Positions 48,547-57,720 of a DNA stretch of 64,000 nucleotides are shown here, in pieces. The notes under the pieces were generated by a model, which did no database searches, was not told the DNA's origin, and saw only the letters and a list, made by a program, of their open reading frames with translations. Source of the DNA: Alphaproteobacteria bacterium (GTDB lineage Bacteria > Pseudomonadota > Alphaproteobacteria > UBA9655). The stretch lies in assembly GCA_013815465.1 (NCBI GenBank), contig JACDGE010000004.1:1-64000 (forward strand), written 5' to 3'. The translations under genes and the position numbers were made by a program. The first letter of the stretch is position 1. The number at the start of each line of letters is the position of its first letter.

Positions 48547-49809
48547 ATGATTCAAAATCCAAACTCACCACCTTCCATTCCGTTAAGTATCTGGGCTTTG
48601 GGAAGCGTTTCTTTTTTAATGAAAATCTCATCAACAATTGTGTTTACCTTAAGCCCTCTTTTTGTAACGCAGGTCTTAGGCGCTAGCATGTTTACGCTGG
48701 GGATATTAGAGGGTTTTCTTGAAACTGTTTCGCTTTTAGCACGAATTTTTTCGGGTGTACTTAGTGATCTTATTCATAAACGAAAAAGTATTATTGCCGT
48801 TGCATATATCTTTGCCTTAATTTCCCGACCCCTCTTAGCTCTTGCGACGCGTATGGAGGATATCGTTCTAGGTCGAGCCTTTGATCGTATCGCAAATGGG
48901 TTAGATGCAACCCCTCGAGATGCCCTCGTTGGTGATCTTGCTCCCCCTCCCATAAAAGGGGCGTGTTATGGGCTTCGCGAGTCTCTCTCACGGGGAGGCT
49001 CTTTCGCGGGAGCGCTTCTCGTCATGGGGCTTTTGTGGCTTACGGCGGGAAACTTCTCTCTTGTTTTTTGGATAGGGTCGATTCCTACAGCTCTCGCGTT
49101 GATTGTACTTTTACTTTTTGTTAAAGACCCAACAAGTGAAAAATTTCAGCAAAAAAAATTAAAGAAAAAATTTAATTTCAAAGAGTTATTGCATCTTCCT
49201 CTCTCTTTTTGGCTTACCCTGCTTTTAAGTGGGCTTTTTATGCTTTCGAATTTCTCTGGGGCATTTTTAATTTTAAGAGCAGAACAAACAGGTATGGATC
49301 TCCATCTGATTCCCCTTGTCATGATCATTCAGAATTTCGCTACCGCTGGTACAGCTTATCCCGTTGGCTATTTGTCCGACAAAATGGGAAGGCGCTCCAT
49401 GATGGCTTTAGGGATTCTGCTTGTTATTCTTTCCGATCTTCTTTTAGCTTGGGGGAGCTCCATTTATTTAATCTTAGGAGGTGTGCTCCTATGGGGCGCT
49501 GAAATAGGCATAACCTCAAGCATGCTCGCAGTTTTTCTTGCCGATTCTTGCCCGGAAGATGTACGAGGCACAGGTTTCGGTCTTTTCCATTTTATCAACG
49601 GATGCTGCTTGTTGCTTGCAAACATTTTTGCGGGATGGCTCTGGCATGATAGCAGTCCATCCGCCATGTTCTACGCAAGCGCCATTGTGGCAACTTGTTC
49701 AGCTGTGGTTTTGCCCTTTATAAAAAAAACTTCTCCTATACCGGCAGGATTTCAAGAGCGCGGGGAATCCCCTCGTCGAAGCTTGAAAGGCGAGGGTAAA
49801 AAAGAATGA
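48547..49809 (+). CDS. MFS transporter
   Basis: A 420-residue major facilitator permease with about 12 membrane segments. Typical loops are SGVLSDLIHKRKSIIA (motif A) between segments 2 and 3, and GYLSDKMGRRSMMALG in the second half. Segment 4 region reads LGRAFDRIANGLDATPRDALVGD, as in a YfcJ/antiporter-like group. Substrate unknown. It is divergent from tadD. Confidence 0.87.
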   Translation: MIQNPNSPPSIPLSIWALGSVSFLMKISSTIVFTLSPLFVTQVLGASMFTLGILEGFLETVSLLARIFSGVLSDLIHKRKSIIAVAYIFALISRPLLALATRMEDIVLGRAFDRIANGLDATPRDALVGDLAPPPIKGACYGLRESLSRGGSFAGALLVMGLLWLTAGNFSLVFWIGSIPTALALIVLLLFVKDPTSEKFQQKKLKKKFNFKELLHLPLSFWLTLLLSGLFMLSNFSGAFLILRAEQTGMDLHLIPLVMIIQNFATAGTAYPVGYLSDKMGRRSMMALGILLVILSDLLLAWGSSIYLILGGVLLWGAEIGITSSMLAVFLADSCPEDVRGTGFGLFHFINGCCLLLANIFAGWLWHDSSPSAMFYASAIVATCSAVVLPFIKKTSPIPAGFQERGESPRRSLKGEGKKE

Positions 49810-49896
49810 TAGGGGCTTGTATATGACATTTAAAAACTGTATCTTGACGCTTAAATATAAAAATTGATTCAAATCACCGTGAATAGGGGACTCTTT

Positions 49897-50745
49897 ATGA
49901 GACAACAAAAAGATCATATTTCCAGAAAGAATGCTTCCAACGGAGCCTTCGGGACATACTTTCTTCTAGTATTTCTTTTTTCTTGCTTGAGTGCAGAAAA
50001 AGCATTTAGTGATAATACTTTCATCATTAATTTCGTTGTTTCTGATGGTAAAATTTCTGGCGGACCAGTGACAAACCAAACGGCAGAAGAGAGTTCAAAA
50101 ACGATTGAGAAAACAATCGTACTCCCTGCACAAATGGAAGCCGCCCAGGTTACTGTTAATCAGCCGCAAGCTTCAGCCCCTAGACAGCCTGAAACGCCAC
50201 AAGCTTCAGCACCCCAACCGTCAACACTAAGGCAGCCTGCGACACTCCAAGCTTCAGCACCAAAACATCCTGAAGCGCCGAAAAAAACGTCTGTAGCGAA
50301 TGTTGCTGTAAAAGCTAATCCTAAAATTCTCTCTTCAGCTGAAAAGCTAAAGCCAACCTCGCTTGTTCCTCTTCAGGCTCATCCGAAAGCCATGCCTGTT
50401 CCTGAGGATAATCAAGCTTCTTCTCTACCAAAAGAGCAGACTCCTCAAAGGAAAATTGTCTCATATTCAGACGCTGCAAATGACAGTTCACCTTTAGGAC
50501 TTCTAGCACCTGATCAAGCAGTTCATAGTCAAAGATGGTATCTCTATTCAGCAGCTACCCGGGGTTTGAGGGATTTTCCCGATCGTATACATGTCGTAAG
50601 TATGGAAGGGAAGAACCCGAATCGCGGAGAGGAGGTTAAGAATCTTCTCGTAAAAATGGGTATTGAGCCGGCAAAAGTTAAACTCATCCATGCGGCCGGG
50701 GACGAAAACCAAGCAGGAATCATCTATATCTTTGCTGGAGGTTGA
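49897..50745 (+). CDS. Hypothetical exported protein with Pro/Ala/Gln-rich region
   Basis: A 282-residue exported protein that I do not recognise. The ATG at 49897 follows GGGGAC and begins MRQQKDHISRKN; a hydrophobic segment (AFGTYFLLVFLFSCL) ends near AFSDN. Residues about 80-160 are a low-complexity linker repeating QASAPRQPETP-like units. The C-terminus (VKNLLVKMGIEPAKVKLIHAAGDENQAGIIYIF) resembles the last third of an OmpA- or CpaD-type domain and could contact the cell wall. It may belong with the adjacent Tad genes, though it is not in their operon. Confidence 0.6.
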   Translation: MRQQKDHISRKNASNGAFGTYFLLVFLFSCLSAEKAFSDNTFIINFVVSDGKISGGPVTNQTAEESSKTIEKTIVLPAQMEAAQVTVNQPQASAPRQPETPQASAPQPSTLRQPATLQASAPKHPEAPKKTSVANVAVKANPKILSSAEKLKPTSLVPLQAHPKAMPVPEDNQASSLPKEQTPQRKIVSYSDAANDSSPLGLLAPDQAVHSQRWYLYSAATRGLRDFPDRIHVVSMEGKNPNRGEEVKNLLVKMGIEPAKVKLIHAAGDENQAGIIYIFAGG

Positions 50746-51057
50746 AGGTCCTATCTACCTTCCTCACGCGTCCTATCGGGAGAGGGTTTATATGATATTT
50801 GGACGGGCCCTGAATAATTTTTAGATCCCGCAGCAAGTCCGGGATGACAGCGTTGTGGTTATTTTTCTTTATGATAAGCAGACTTTTCAAACTGGGTAAT
50901 ATTGTTAGTGAGCTTTCGTCCTCTTACCTTGTCATCCCAGGGCAAGCCCGGGAGCGTAGCTCGTATGGATGTACTCCCTGTCATTACTGCGAGCCCTTCA
51001 CCACACTGGAAGAAAGGGAAAAGTAGGAAATGAATTAAAATTTTAACCCACTCTTCC
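50746..51057. other. Repeat-bearing gap
   Basis: Contains the inverted repeat pair at 50822-50955. I see no gene; the longest frames have no start region or family pattern. Confidence 0.5.
50822..50955. repeat. Inverted AGATCCCG...GGGATGACA repeat pair
   Basis: The left unit TAGATCCCGCAGCAAGTC continues CGGGATGACAGCG, and an inverted unit TTGTCATCCCAGGGCAAGC continues CCGGGA about 80 bases on. The layout (about 134 bases) matches the copy inside addA at 60936-61069. Confidence 0.75.
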
Positions 51058-52659
51058 CTACATATCCACATAATTGGGCCCTGATGCCCCTTCAGGAGGT
51101 GTCCAGGTGATATTTTGGGTAGGGTCCTTAATCTCACACGCCTTACAATGAATGCAGTTCTGAGCGTTGATTTGAAGGGCTGCGCCATGGGTGCCTTCGA
51201 CAAGCTCATAGACTTGTGCAGGACAGTAGCGACCCTCAGGGAAATCATAAATCTTAAAATTTACAGAAATTGCTTTTTGTGGTTTTTTTAAGCGCAAATG
51301 ATTCGGTTGATTTTCCTTATAGCTAATATTTGATAGATAGAGGGATGAAAGTCGATCAAAGGTCAGTACGCCGTCCGGTTTAGCATAAGAGATCTTAAAA
51401 CATTCAGCTGCTGGTTTGAGCCGTTTATAATCCTTATGGTTTTTAAGTGTCCAGGGACTTTTTCCTTGCATGATTGTTTCGAAAACTGCGTTCACAAGCC
51501 CAAATATGAGCCCTTTTCGAAAACCAGGTCGGATGTTCCGAACTTTATAAAGCTCCTTATAAACCCAGCTTTTTTTAAGCCGTTCTTGATAGGCATAGGG
51601 GGCATCATTTCTTAAATGATCATAAAGAGCCTCAGCCGCAATCATGCCTGATTTGAGGGCAGTATGAGACCCTTTTATCTTGGCCACATTTAGAAATCCT
51701 GCCGCACATCCAATCAGAGATCCTCCAGGGAATTCCACCTTAGGGATGGATTGATATCCCCCCTCATTTAACGCGCGTGCACCATAGGAGAGCCGTTTTC
51801 CACCTTTTAAAAGAGGGCGGATGGCAGGATGGGTTTTAAATCTTTGGAATTCTTCAAAGGGATTCAGATAAGGATTTTCATAATCAAGGCCTACAACAAA
51901 TCCTAATAAAAGCTGGTTGTTATCCATATGATAGAGAAAGGATCCCCCATAGGTATCATAGGATAAAGGCCAGCCTACAGTATGGATGGCAAGTCCCGGT
52001 TTACTCTCTTTTGCATCAATTTCCCAAATTTCCTTAAGGCCTATCCCATAGGTTTGAGAATCGCAGTCCTTATCTAACTTATATTTTTTGATGATCTGCT
52101 GGGTGAGGGAACCGCGGCATCCCTCAGCCAACAGGGTCATTTTTCCATAAATTTTAACTCCCTCTTGGAATCGGTCTGTGGGGTTACCTTCTCGATCAAG
52201 ACCTTGAGGGCCCGTTTGAACCCCAATAACCTTATCATTTTCATCAAAAAGGCATTCAGTTGCAGGGAAACTGGGATAAATTTCAACGCCTACTTCCTCT
52301 GCTTCTTTTGCAAGCCACCTGCAAAGAGATCCCAAACTGGCTACATAATTCCCTTTGTTTTTCATTTGAGGAGGTGTGGGGAGAGAAAAGGCGTGCGCGG
52401 AGGTCAAAAATAAAAATCGATCCTTTGTGGCAGGCGTGGTGAGAGGCGCACCCCTTGTTTTCCAATTAGGGAAAAGCTCCACAAGGGCTCGAGGTTCAAT
52501 GAGCGCTCCCGAAAGAATGTGACTCCCTACGGACGCGCCTTTTTCAAGAATACAAACCGTCAAGCTAGGATCAAGTTGTTTGAGGCGAATGGCGCACCCT
52601 AATCCTGCAGGCCCCGCTCCAACGATGATCACGTCATAGTTAAATTCTTGTTCGCGCAT
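51058..52659 (-). CDS. Electron transfer flavoprotein-ubiquinone oxidoreductase
   Basis: Membrane-associated flavoprotein passing electrons from ETF (fatty and amino acid oxidation) to ubiquinone. The 533-residue protein has the FAD motif VIIVGAGPAGLGCAIRL at its start, the ubiquinone-side LAEGCRGSLTQQ region, and a C-terminal 4Fe-4S site with NCIHCKACEIKDP and the end GASGPNYVDM. Full length for ETF-QO. It lies 13 bases after a sensor kinase gene and may be co-transcribed with it. Confidence 0.96.
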   Translation of the reverse strand: MREQEFNYDVIIVGAGPAGLGCAIRLKQLDPSLTVCILEKGASVGSHILSGALIEPRALVELFPNWKTRGAPLTTPATKDRFLFLTSAHAFSLPTPPQMKNKGNYVASLGSLCRWLAKEAEEVGVEIYPSFPATECLFDENDKVIGVQTGPQGLDREGNPTDRFQEGVKIYGKMTLLAEGCRGSLTQQIIKKYKLDKDCDSQTYGIGLKEIWEIDAKESKPGLAIHTVGWPLSYDTYGGSFLYHMDNNQLLLGFVVGLDYENPYLNPFEEFQRFKTHPAIRPLLKGGKRLSYGARALNEGGYQSIPKVEFPGGSLIGCAAGFLNVAKIKGSHTALKSGMIAAEALYDHLRNDAPYAYQERLKKSWVYKELYKVRNIRPGFRKGLIFGLVNAVFETIMQGKSPWTLKNHKDYKRLKPAAECFKISYAKPDGVLTFDRLSSLYLSNISYKENQPNHLRLKKPQKAISVNFKIYDFPEGRYCPAQVYELVEGTHGAALQINAQNCIHCKACEIKDPTQNITWTPPEGASGPNYVDM

Positions 52660-52672
52660 ACATGTCCCTTAT

Positions 52673-54766
52673 TCACATTTCTTTTGGCAATTCTATAATC
52701 AATCGAGAATATTCCCCTACCTTACTGTCTGCGGTTAGCCGGCCATGATGCTGGCGTACAATAATATCATGACTTAAGGAAAGGCCTAAGCCTGTTCCTT
52801 TTCCGGCTCCTTTTGTTGTAAAAAAAGGATTGAAGATTTTTCTAAGAATTGATGCGCCCATCCCTCTTCCATTATCCTGGAAGATAATGTCAATTCTTTC
52901 TCCTCTGGCCTGTGTTGTAACTTTTAATTCGGGTTGGTAATCGCCTCCCAGGGCAATTCGTTTTTCATTCATGGAAAAACAGGCATTATTGACAATGTTC
53001 AAAAAAACCCGCGTGAGTTCTGGCGAAAAACCTTGTATTATTCCAATGCTTTGATCAAAATTTTTCGTAATTTTTGCCGTAAAACTATGTTCCTGCCCTT
53101 GAAACCCGAAATAGGCAAGATCAACGGCCTGCTCCAACAGCTCATTGAAATTAAAGGTTGTCATCTCACCCGTGCCGCCGCGGGCGTGCGCTAGCATCGC
53201 TTTTACAATAGCATCAGCCTTTTCTGCATGTTCTCGTGATTTCGTCATATTCTGTTCAATTAGGTCAAAAAGTTCATTTTCATTTGAAATTTTTTCTTTT
53301 AATGCGTGAAGATACTCGAGAGAAAGGTCAGTAAAATTTATAATAAAGTTGAGTGGATTTTTGATTTCATGGGCAATACCTGCTGTTAAACTCCCCAGAC
53401 TTGATAGCTTTTCTTGAACAATAATTTGATTTTTTGCCTTTTTTAAGGCTGTTAAAGTTTGTTCCAACTCCTGATTTTTTTGCTCTAATTGTTGCGTACG
53501 ATTCTGAACCCGATGTTCTAGATCTTCTAAAAGGGTTCTATTTTCTGCAAAAATACGAGAGACAATATCAAACAAAGATTGCCACCTAAGGGGAAGATTT
53601 TTAGGCGTACTTTTGAGTCCTTTATTTTCTTTTTCAATATGTTTCACCAGCTTTTCAGAAGGAGAAATAAAGTTCCGCATCACAAGGAAATAGCCGATAC
53701 CAACAACAACAATAAGGATGAGAGAGATCATAAAAATACCTTGGAGGGCATCATAAAAAGCGTCTAAAAAGATCTTGGACTTTGAATCAACATAAACCAA
53801 AAACCAAGGTGCGGTATGTAAATCCTTAACGTATACAACCGAGGGGCCCTCGAGAGAAAACCAGTTTGTCGGATGGTGAATTTCTTGATTAATCTTTTGA
53901 ATCATTTCGGGGGAGAGAAACTCTTCAAGAGAAGTAATGGGGGAATTTAAATCAACTCCTTTTGTGGCTAGAACTTGATGCTCCTTATTGATTAAAAAAA
54001 GAGAACCCGATTCGGACGCAAATTGGTTTACCACTCGATTGAGCTCTACAAGGCTGAAATCAATAGAAATAACCCCTAAAAAATCTTTTCCATTGTAAAT
54101 GGGAGATGAGTTTGTGATCACAGAGTGTCCCGTAATTTGATCCTTATAAACAGGGCTCCAAAAATTGCGATGATAGGGGTCTGAGTTTGAGATAGCCATT
54201 TGAAAAGAAACATTATGTTCAAGATTTTGTAGTGTGGCGGGGTTTACTGCTACCCAGGGGTAGAGAAGTTGAAAATTATTTTTAGAAATATAATATGCTC
54301 GCAAACCGCCGCGGATATTTTTTAACGCAACCTCAAAAAATGTATTCAGAAAGAGAGCCATGTTAATCTCATGTTTATGATCTTTCGAGAGCGACTCTAT
54401 AGATCCCAGGCCAGAGAAATTTCCCACTGCTTCTTTGTTGACCTTTAAATCTTTAACATCTAAAGAAAAGAACTTTTTATCAGAAGAGTCTTTAATAAGA
54501 GGATAGAGAAAAGAGGTATGATTAAATTCTTTGATATAGATTAAAGAATTCTCCGCGGCCATTTTAAGTCCATTAACATATCCTTGCACGGCGCGTGATC
54601 GAAAGTTTATATTGATGGTATGCTCATCAAGTCGATTTTTAAGATCATTTAAAACAAGATTCTGATGACGCTGATATTGAAAATATTCAATGCCCAAGGT
54701 CACCAGTACCAGTACAAGGCCTGTAAGATAGGCAACTTTATAATAACCTCGGTGCAATTGGTTCAT
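52673..54766 (-). CDS. Cache-domain sensor histidine kinase
   Basis: A 697-residue kinase. One membrane segment near 12-28, a large exported sensing region (about 35-340, Cache-like, with VNPATLQNLEH and YNGKDFLGVISIDFSLVEL), a second membrane segment (about 345-368), a long coiled coil (about 405-450), HisKA with AHEIKNPLNFIINF, and HATPase with NNACFSMNEKR, FQDNGRGMG and GTGLGLSL. All catalytic boxes are intact. No response regulator is adjacent; ETF-QO follows after 13 bases. It resembles DctB-like kinases sensing small organic ligands, but the ligand is unknown. Confidence 0.9.
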   Translation of the reverse strand: MNQLHRGYYKVAYLTGLVLVLVTLGIEYFQYQRHQNLVLNDLKNRLDEHTININFRSRAVQGYVNGLKMAAENSLIYIKEFNHTSFLYPLIKDSSDKKFFSLDVKDLKVNKEAVGNFSGLGSIESLSKDHKHEINMALFLNTFFEVALKNIRGGLRAYYISKNNFQLLYPWVAVNPATLQNLEHNVSFQMAISNSDPYHRNFWSPVYKDQITGHSVITNSSPIYNGKDFLGVISIDFSLVELNRVVNQFASESGSLFLINKEHQVLATKGVDLNSPITSLEEFLSPEMIQKINQEIHHPTNWFSLEGPSVVYVKDLHTAPWFLVYVDSKSKIFLDAFYDALQGIFMISLILIVVVGIGYFLVMRNFISPSEKLVKHIEKENKGLKSTPKNLPLRWQSLFDIVSRIFAENRTLLEDLEHRVQNRTQQLEQKNQELEQTLTALKKAKNQIIVQEKLSSLGSLTAGIAHEIKNPLNFIINFTDLSLEYLHALKEKISNENELFDLIEQNMTKSREHAEKADAIVKAMLAHARGGTGEMTTFNFNELLEQAVDLAYFGFQGQEHSFTAKITKNFDQSIGIIQGFSPELTRVFLNIVNNACFSMNEKRIALGGDYQPELKVTTQARGERIDIIFQDNGRGMGASILRKIFNPFFTTKGAGKGTGLGLSLSHDIIVRQHHGRLTADSKVGEYSRLIIELPKEM

Positions 54767-55110
54767 TTTTGTTTTTCTTGAACCTCATTAATATTAAATC
54801 CCATTCCCGGGAGAGCCATGATCTTATTGAGTGTAAGCCATTTATATTAATTTTCTTTTAACGGGCTTTTTAGATTTGTGCAAAGAATGTTACAATATAT
54901 AAGTTGTTAACTTAATCATGTAAAATTTGTTTCCGAAGCTGGGGCGGAAAAATTAGATAAAAAAAGAGAACTTCTTTATCAATGCTCTCTGAAAGCAGCC
55001 CTCGATATTGAGCGTGAAAAGGAACTTAAGGGTTGTGATGCCATGAGTATGGAGGTGTAGGAACGGGAAAATCTAAAATCTATTCATTAATTTTTACTTC
55101 CCTTTCAAGC
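54767..55110. other. Gap with an ORF remnant
   Basis: A frame without a start codon (54911-55060) encodes AEKLDKKRELLYQCSLKAAL and more charged sequence up to DAMSMEV and a stop; it looks like real coding sequence cut off at its 5' end. The rest is AT-rich. No complete gene. Confidence 0.4.
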
Positions 55111-55350
55111 TTAGGATTTTCCTGGAGGATACGATATAGTATAACCGCACTTCTCACATCCTTTTGTAATCTTGAGAGCCTGAAGGTAATTCGAAAGGTC
55201 CGCACACATCATTTGCATGTTATTATAGGGAATTTCTGGGCAATCGGATGCAAAAACAGGTGTTCCATTACATGTTGCGCTTGCGTCTATTGAGAATGCA
55301 GTAAACATAGCCATAAGGCTGATAAGGGATAATATCCCTGATATCTCCAT
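55111..55350 (-). CDS. Small Cys-rich exported protein
   Basis: A 79-residue protein with a signal peptide (about 1-25, ending DASA) and a mature part of about 54 residues containing five Cys (TCNG, SDCPE, MMCAD, GCEKCGY). GAGGTGAGG precedes the ATG. I recognise no family. Its small size, export signal and Cys content fit a secreted peptide or host-directed factor. It stands alone. Confidence 0.6.
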   Translation of the reverse strand: MEISGILSLISLMAMFTAFSIDASATCNGTPVFASDCPEIPYNNMQMMCADLSNYLQALKITKGCEKCGYTISYPPGKS

Positions 55351-55444
55351 TTTACCTCACCTCTCTGAGCTCAAATGTTCTAACTTAAACTATAGTGAGT
55401 TAGTTTGAATTGGAGATTACATAGCCATCATGACCTCTCCAGAC

Positions 55445-55503
55445 TGTCATGCTGAATTTATTTCAGCATCTAAAAAAGATCCTGAAATAAATTCAGGATG
55501 ACA
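55445..55503. repeat. 59-bp palindromic repeat, type TGTCAT...ATGACA
   Basis: Arms of 22 bases (55445-55466 and 55482-55503) pair with one mismatch around a 15-base loop. Outer bases TGTCATGCTGAATTTA and inner ATTTCAG/CTGAAAT parallel the copy at 11813-11871, with the same arm and loop lengths. Confidence 0.8.
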
Positions 55504-55617
55504 CCTGAGGAGTTGAGGCATCTTCAACTTAATGCCCTATATATGAAAATTCTTAATTTTTCTTTAAGACCCTATCCACATTAACATGCCAAGTAGGGAG
55601 TAATGGACGAAGGAGAG

Positions 55618-56895
55618 TTAAGAATGGGGATCTACTTTCTTTTCAGCTTCCTCATCCTCTACCCATTCCCCGTGTTCCAAAAGATGTTGTTTTTGAAATT
55701 CTGCAGTCCTTGGGTCAGCTTCACCGGCAATGAGTTCCTCACCTTTAAAGAGAATTCCTAAAAAGGGGAGAGATTGGCGATTGCATTCTTCAAGGGCATC
55801 TTTGATGTACTCTGGGCGATCATCGATCAAAACAATTTGGGGGGGGCGTCCCGCCTTTAAAAAAGCAGCAATCACGTCACTTTTATTAAAAGAGCCCGTC
55901 ATAAAGATCCCTTTCGTAAAGGTTGCGGGATAGGGATGAGAGGAATTCTTAACAAGCGTACCTTCGGAAATTCCAGGACAAGAGGGGGTAAAGGTGATCC
56001 CTAGTCCTTTTAATTCGTTATATCTCCACTGCTCCATGGAGGGGATAGCGCCCACCCGGCCCGTTTCTAGCTTTGTAAGAGCATAAACAGGATAGTTCTT
56101 TTTAAGGATGTTAATGAAATCGGGCCATTCATCAGAGACAAGCCTAATTTTTCGTTGTAACCGCCAGTGGCTCAGAATCCTCTCAACATGAGGAATTCGA
56201 TCCCGTTGCTTTTTTATCTGATCAATGATCGTTCGAAAGGGACTGGAAGACCGAAAAACCTTTGACTGGGGTGTAATGAGCGTGTCATCCACATCGATAA
56301 AGATAACCGCCCCTTCTGATAGGTTCAAAAGGGCCCCTTTCACCTCAGAAACTGTCGTGGCTGTGATGATTTTATCATCACCCTTCAAAGCTAGTGGGGG
56401 GGTTGAGGGGGTCATGGATGCTCCTAAATATTTATTATCACTGATTTTGGGGAGATCGGCCTTGGCATTTGTACTGTATGATACAGAACACGCCTTTGAA
56501 ATACCTTTTTTCTTCACTTTTCCCCCCGCAATCTCAAGGACTTGAGCTGTATTCTCGATAGGGCCAATGAGATTAAGGGAGTGGGGGGTGGTGTTTTCTG
56601 CTATAGCCACAATTTTACCCTTGCGGTTGATAAAAATGATGTCGAGGGAAAGGGGGGTGTTTTTCATCCACATGGTGACAGGATGGGGTTCGGGAAAGAG
56701 AAAAAGCATGCCTTCGTTCTCTCCTAGCTTCTCGCGATTCATCAGGCCTTTTTCCAGTTCCTGAGGGGTTTGAGAAAGTTCAACTTTAAAGGATATTTGA
56801 GCGTGAGGACAGGAAACCCTCAATTCAGTTGCCACGATTGGGGAGGAGAAAAAGAAGGAGAGTGGAATTAAAAGATAGGGCAGGATGCCTTTCAT
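55618..56895 (-). CDS. Exported DUF192-DUF2608 fusion protein
   Basis: A 425-residue exported protein joining two domains. After a signal peptide (about 1-22), residues about 25-135 are DUF192 (LSQTPQELEKGLMNREKLGENEGMLF is split here as FKVELSQTPQELEKGLM and NEGMLFLFP; also MWMKNTPLSLDIIFI). Residues about 195-410 match DUF2608, a HAD-like phosphatase family, with IDVDDTLITPQ, where the two Asp would be catalytic, and IVLIDDRPEYI. DUF2608 is known mainly from intracellular bacteria. The start lies directly after the rsmA stop, so it is likely part of the surA-rsmA unit. Confidence 0.85.
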   Translation of the reverse strand: MKGILPYLLIPLSFFFSSPIVATELRVSCPHAQISFKVELSQTPQELEKGLMNREKLGENEGMLFLFPEPHPVTMWMKNTPLSLDIIFINRKGKIVAIAENTTPHSLNLIGPIENTAQVLEIAGGKVKKKGISKACSVSYSTNAKADLPKISDNKYLGASMTPSTPPLALKGDDKIITATTVSEVKGALLNLSEGAVIFIDVDDTLITPQSKVFRSSSPFRTIIDQIKKQRDRIPHVERILSHWRLQRKIRLVSDEWPDFINILKKNYPVYALTKLETGRVGAIPSMEQWRYNELKGLGITFTPSCPGISEGTLVKNSSHPYPATFTKGIFMTGSFNKSDVIAAFLKAGRPPQIVLIDDRPEYIKDALEECNRQSLPFLGILFKGEELIAGEADPRTAEFQKQHLLEHGEWVEDEEAEKKVDPHS

Positions 56896-57720
56896 TTAAT
56901 TGTCTCCTGACTGCATTTTTTCCCATTCCGCCGTCAGTCTACAAAATTCCTGGATGGAAAGGTTTTCCGCCCGACGCTCTGGATTAATATTCGCTTTTTC
57001 TAAAAGAACTTGAGGCGCCTCAAAAAAATTCTTTAAACTCGATCGTAGCATCTTCCGTCGTTGAGAAAAGGCAGCTTTGGTTACCTTTTCAAGCGCCTCC
57101 CACGAGACGCCTTCTCGCTGGAGACGGGGTGTAAGTTGGACGACTGTGGAAGTTACCTTAGGGGCTGGTATAAATGCCCCAGGAGGCAACTCAAAAAGTT
57201 TTTTGATATTGGCTTTCCACTGGCACATCACGGAAAGACGACCATAATCTGATGTATCATGAGGTGCCGTCAAGCGGGCAGCCACTTCTTTTTGGAACAT
57301 CAAGGTTAAGCTCTCAAAATCATCCAAATGCTTTAAACAGTGGAGTAGAAGGGGAACAGAAATATTATAAGGCAAATTGGCAATGACAACCCGGGGGGAA
57401 GAACCAAGATTATGAAGAGGCAGCTCTAACGCATCTCTATTCATCAGGATCATCTCTCCCTGAAAATAATCGCGGAGGGTTTCCAGATGGGGGAGGCACC
57501 GCACATCCTGTTCAATGAGAATGAGTTGCTTGCAAGGAAATTTAATGATTTCACGAGTGAGCCCCCCGGGGCCTGGCCCTACTTCAATTACCGTGCGGCC
57601 TTCAAGAGGGCTAGCTGCTTTCACAATTCGTTCTAAAATATTTGGGTCGGTCAGAAAATTTTGACCTAAACTTTTTTTTGCTTTTAAGGAGCGAATAACT
57701 TCCTTTAAGGGCTGCATCAC
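56896..57720 (-). CDS. rsmA: 16S rRNA dimethyladenosine transferase RsmA (KsgA)
   Basis: Methylates two adjacent adenines near the 3' end of 16S rRNA and acts as a late ribosome-assembly check. The 274-residue protein has SLGQNFLTDPNILERIV, the SAM motif VIEVGPGPGGLTREI, and the catalytic NLPYNISVP. Its ATG overlaps the surA stop by four bases, so the genes are translationally coupled. In many proteobacteria pdxA lies between surA and rsmA; here it is missing. Confidence 0.97.
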   Translation of the reverse strand: MMQPLKEVIRSLKAKKSLGQNFLTDPNILERIVKAASPLEGRTVIEVGPGPGGLTREIIKFPCKQLILIEQDVRCLPHLETLRDYFQGEMILMNRDALELPLHNLGSSPRVVIANLPYNISVPLLLHCLKHLDDFESLTLMFQKEVAARLTAPHDTSDYGRLSVMCQWKANIKKLFELPPGAFIPAPKVTSTVVQLTPRLQREGVSWEALEKVTKAAFSQRRKMLRSSLKNFFEAPQVLLEKANINPERRAENLSIQEFCRLTAEWEKMQSGDN

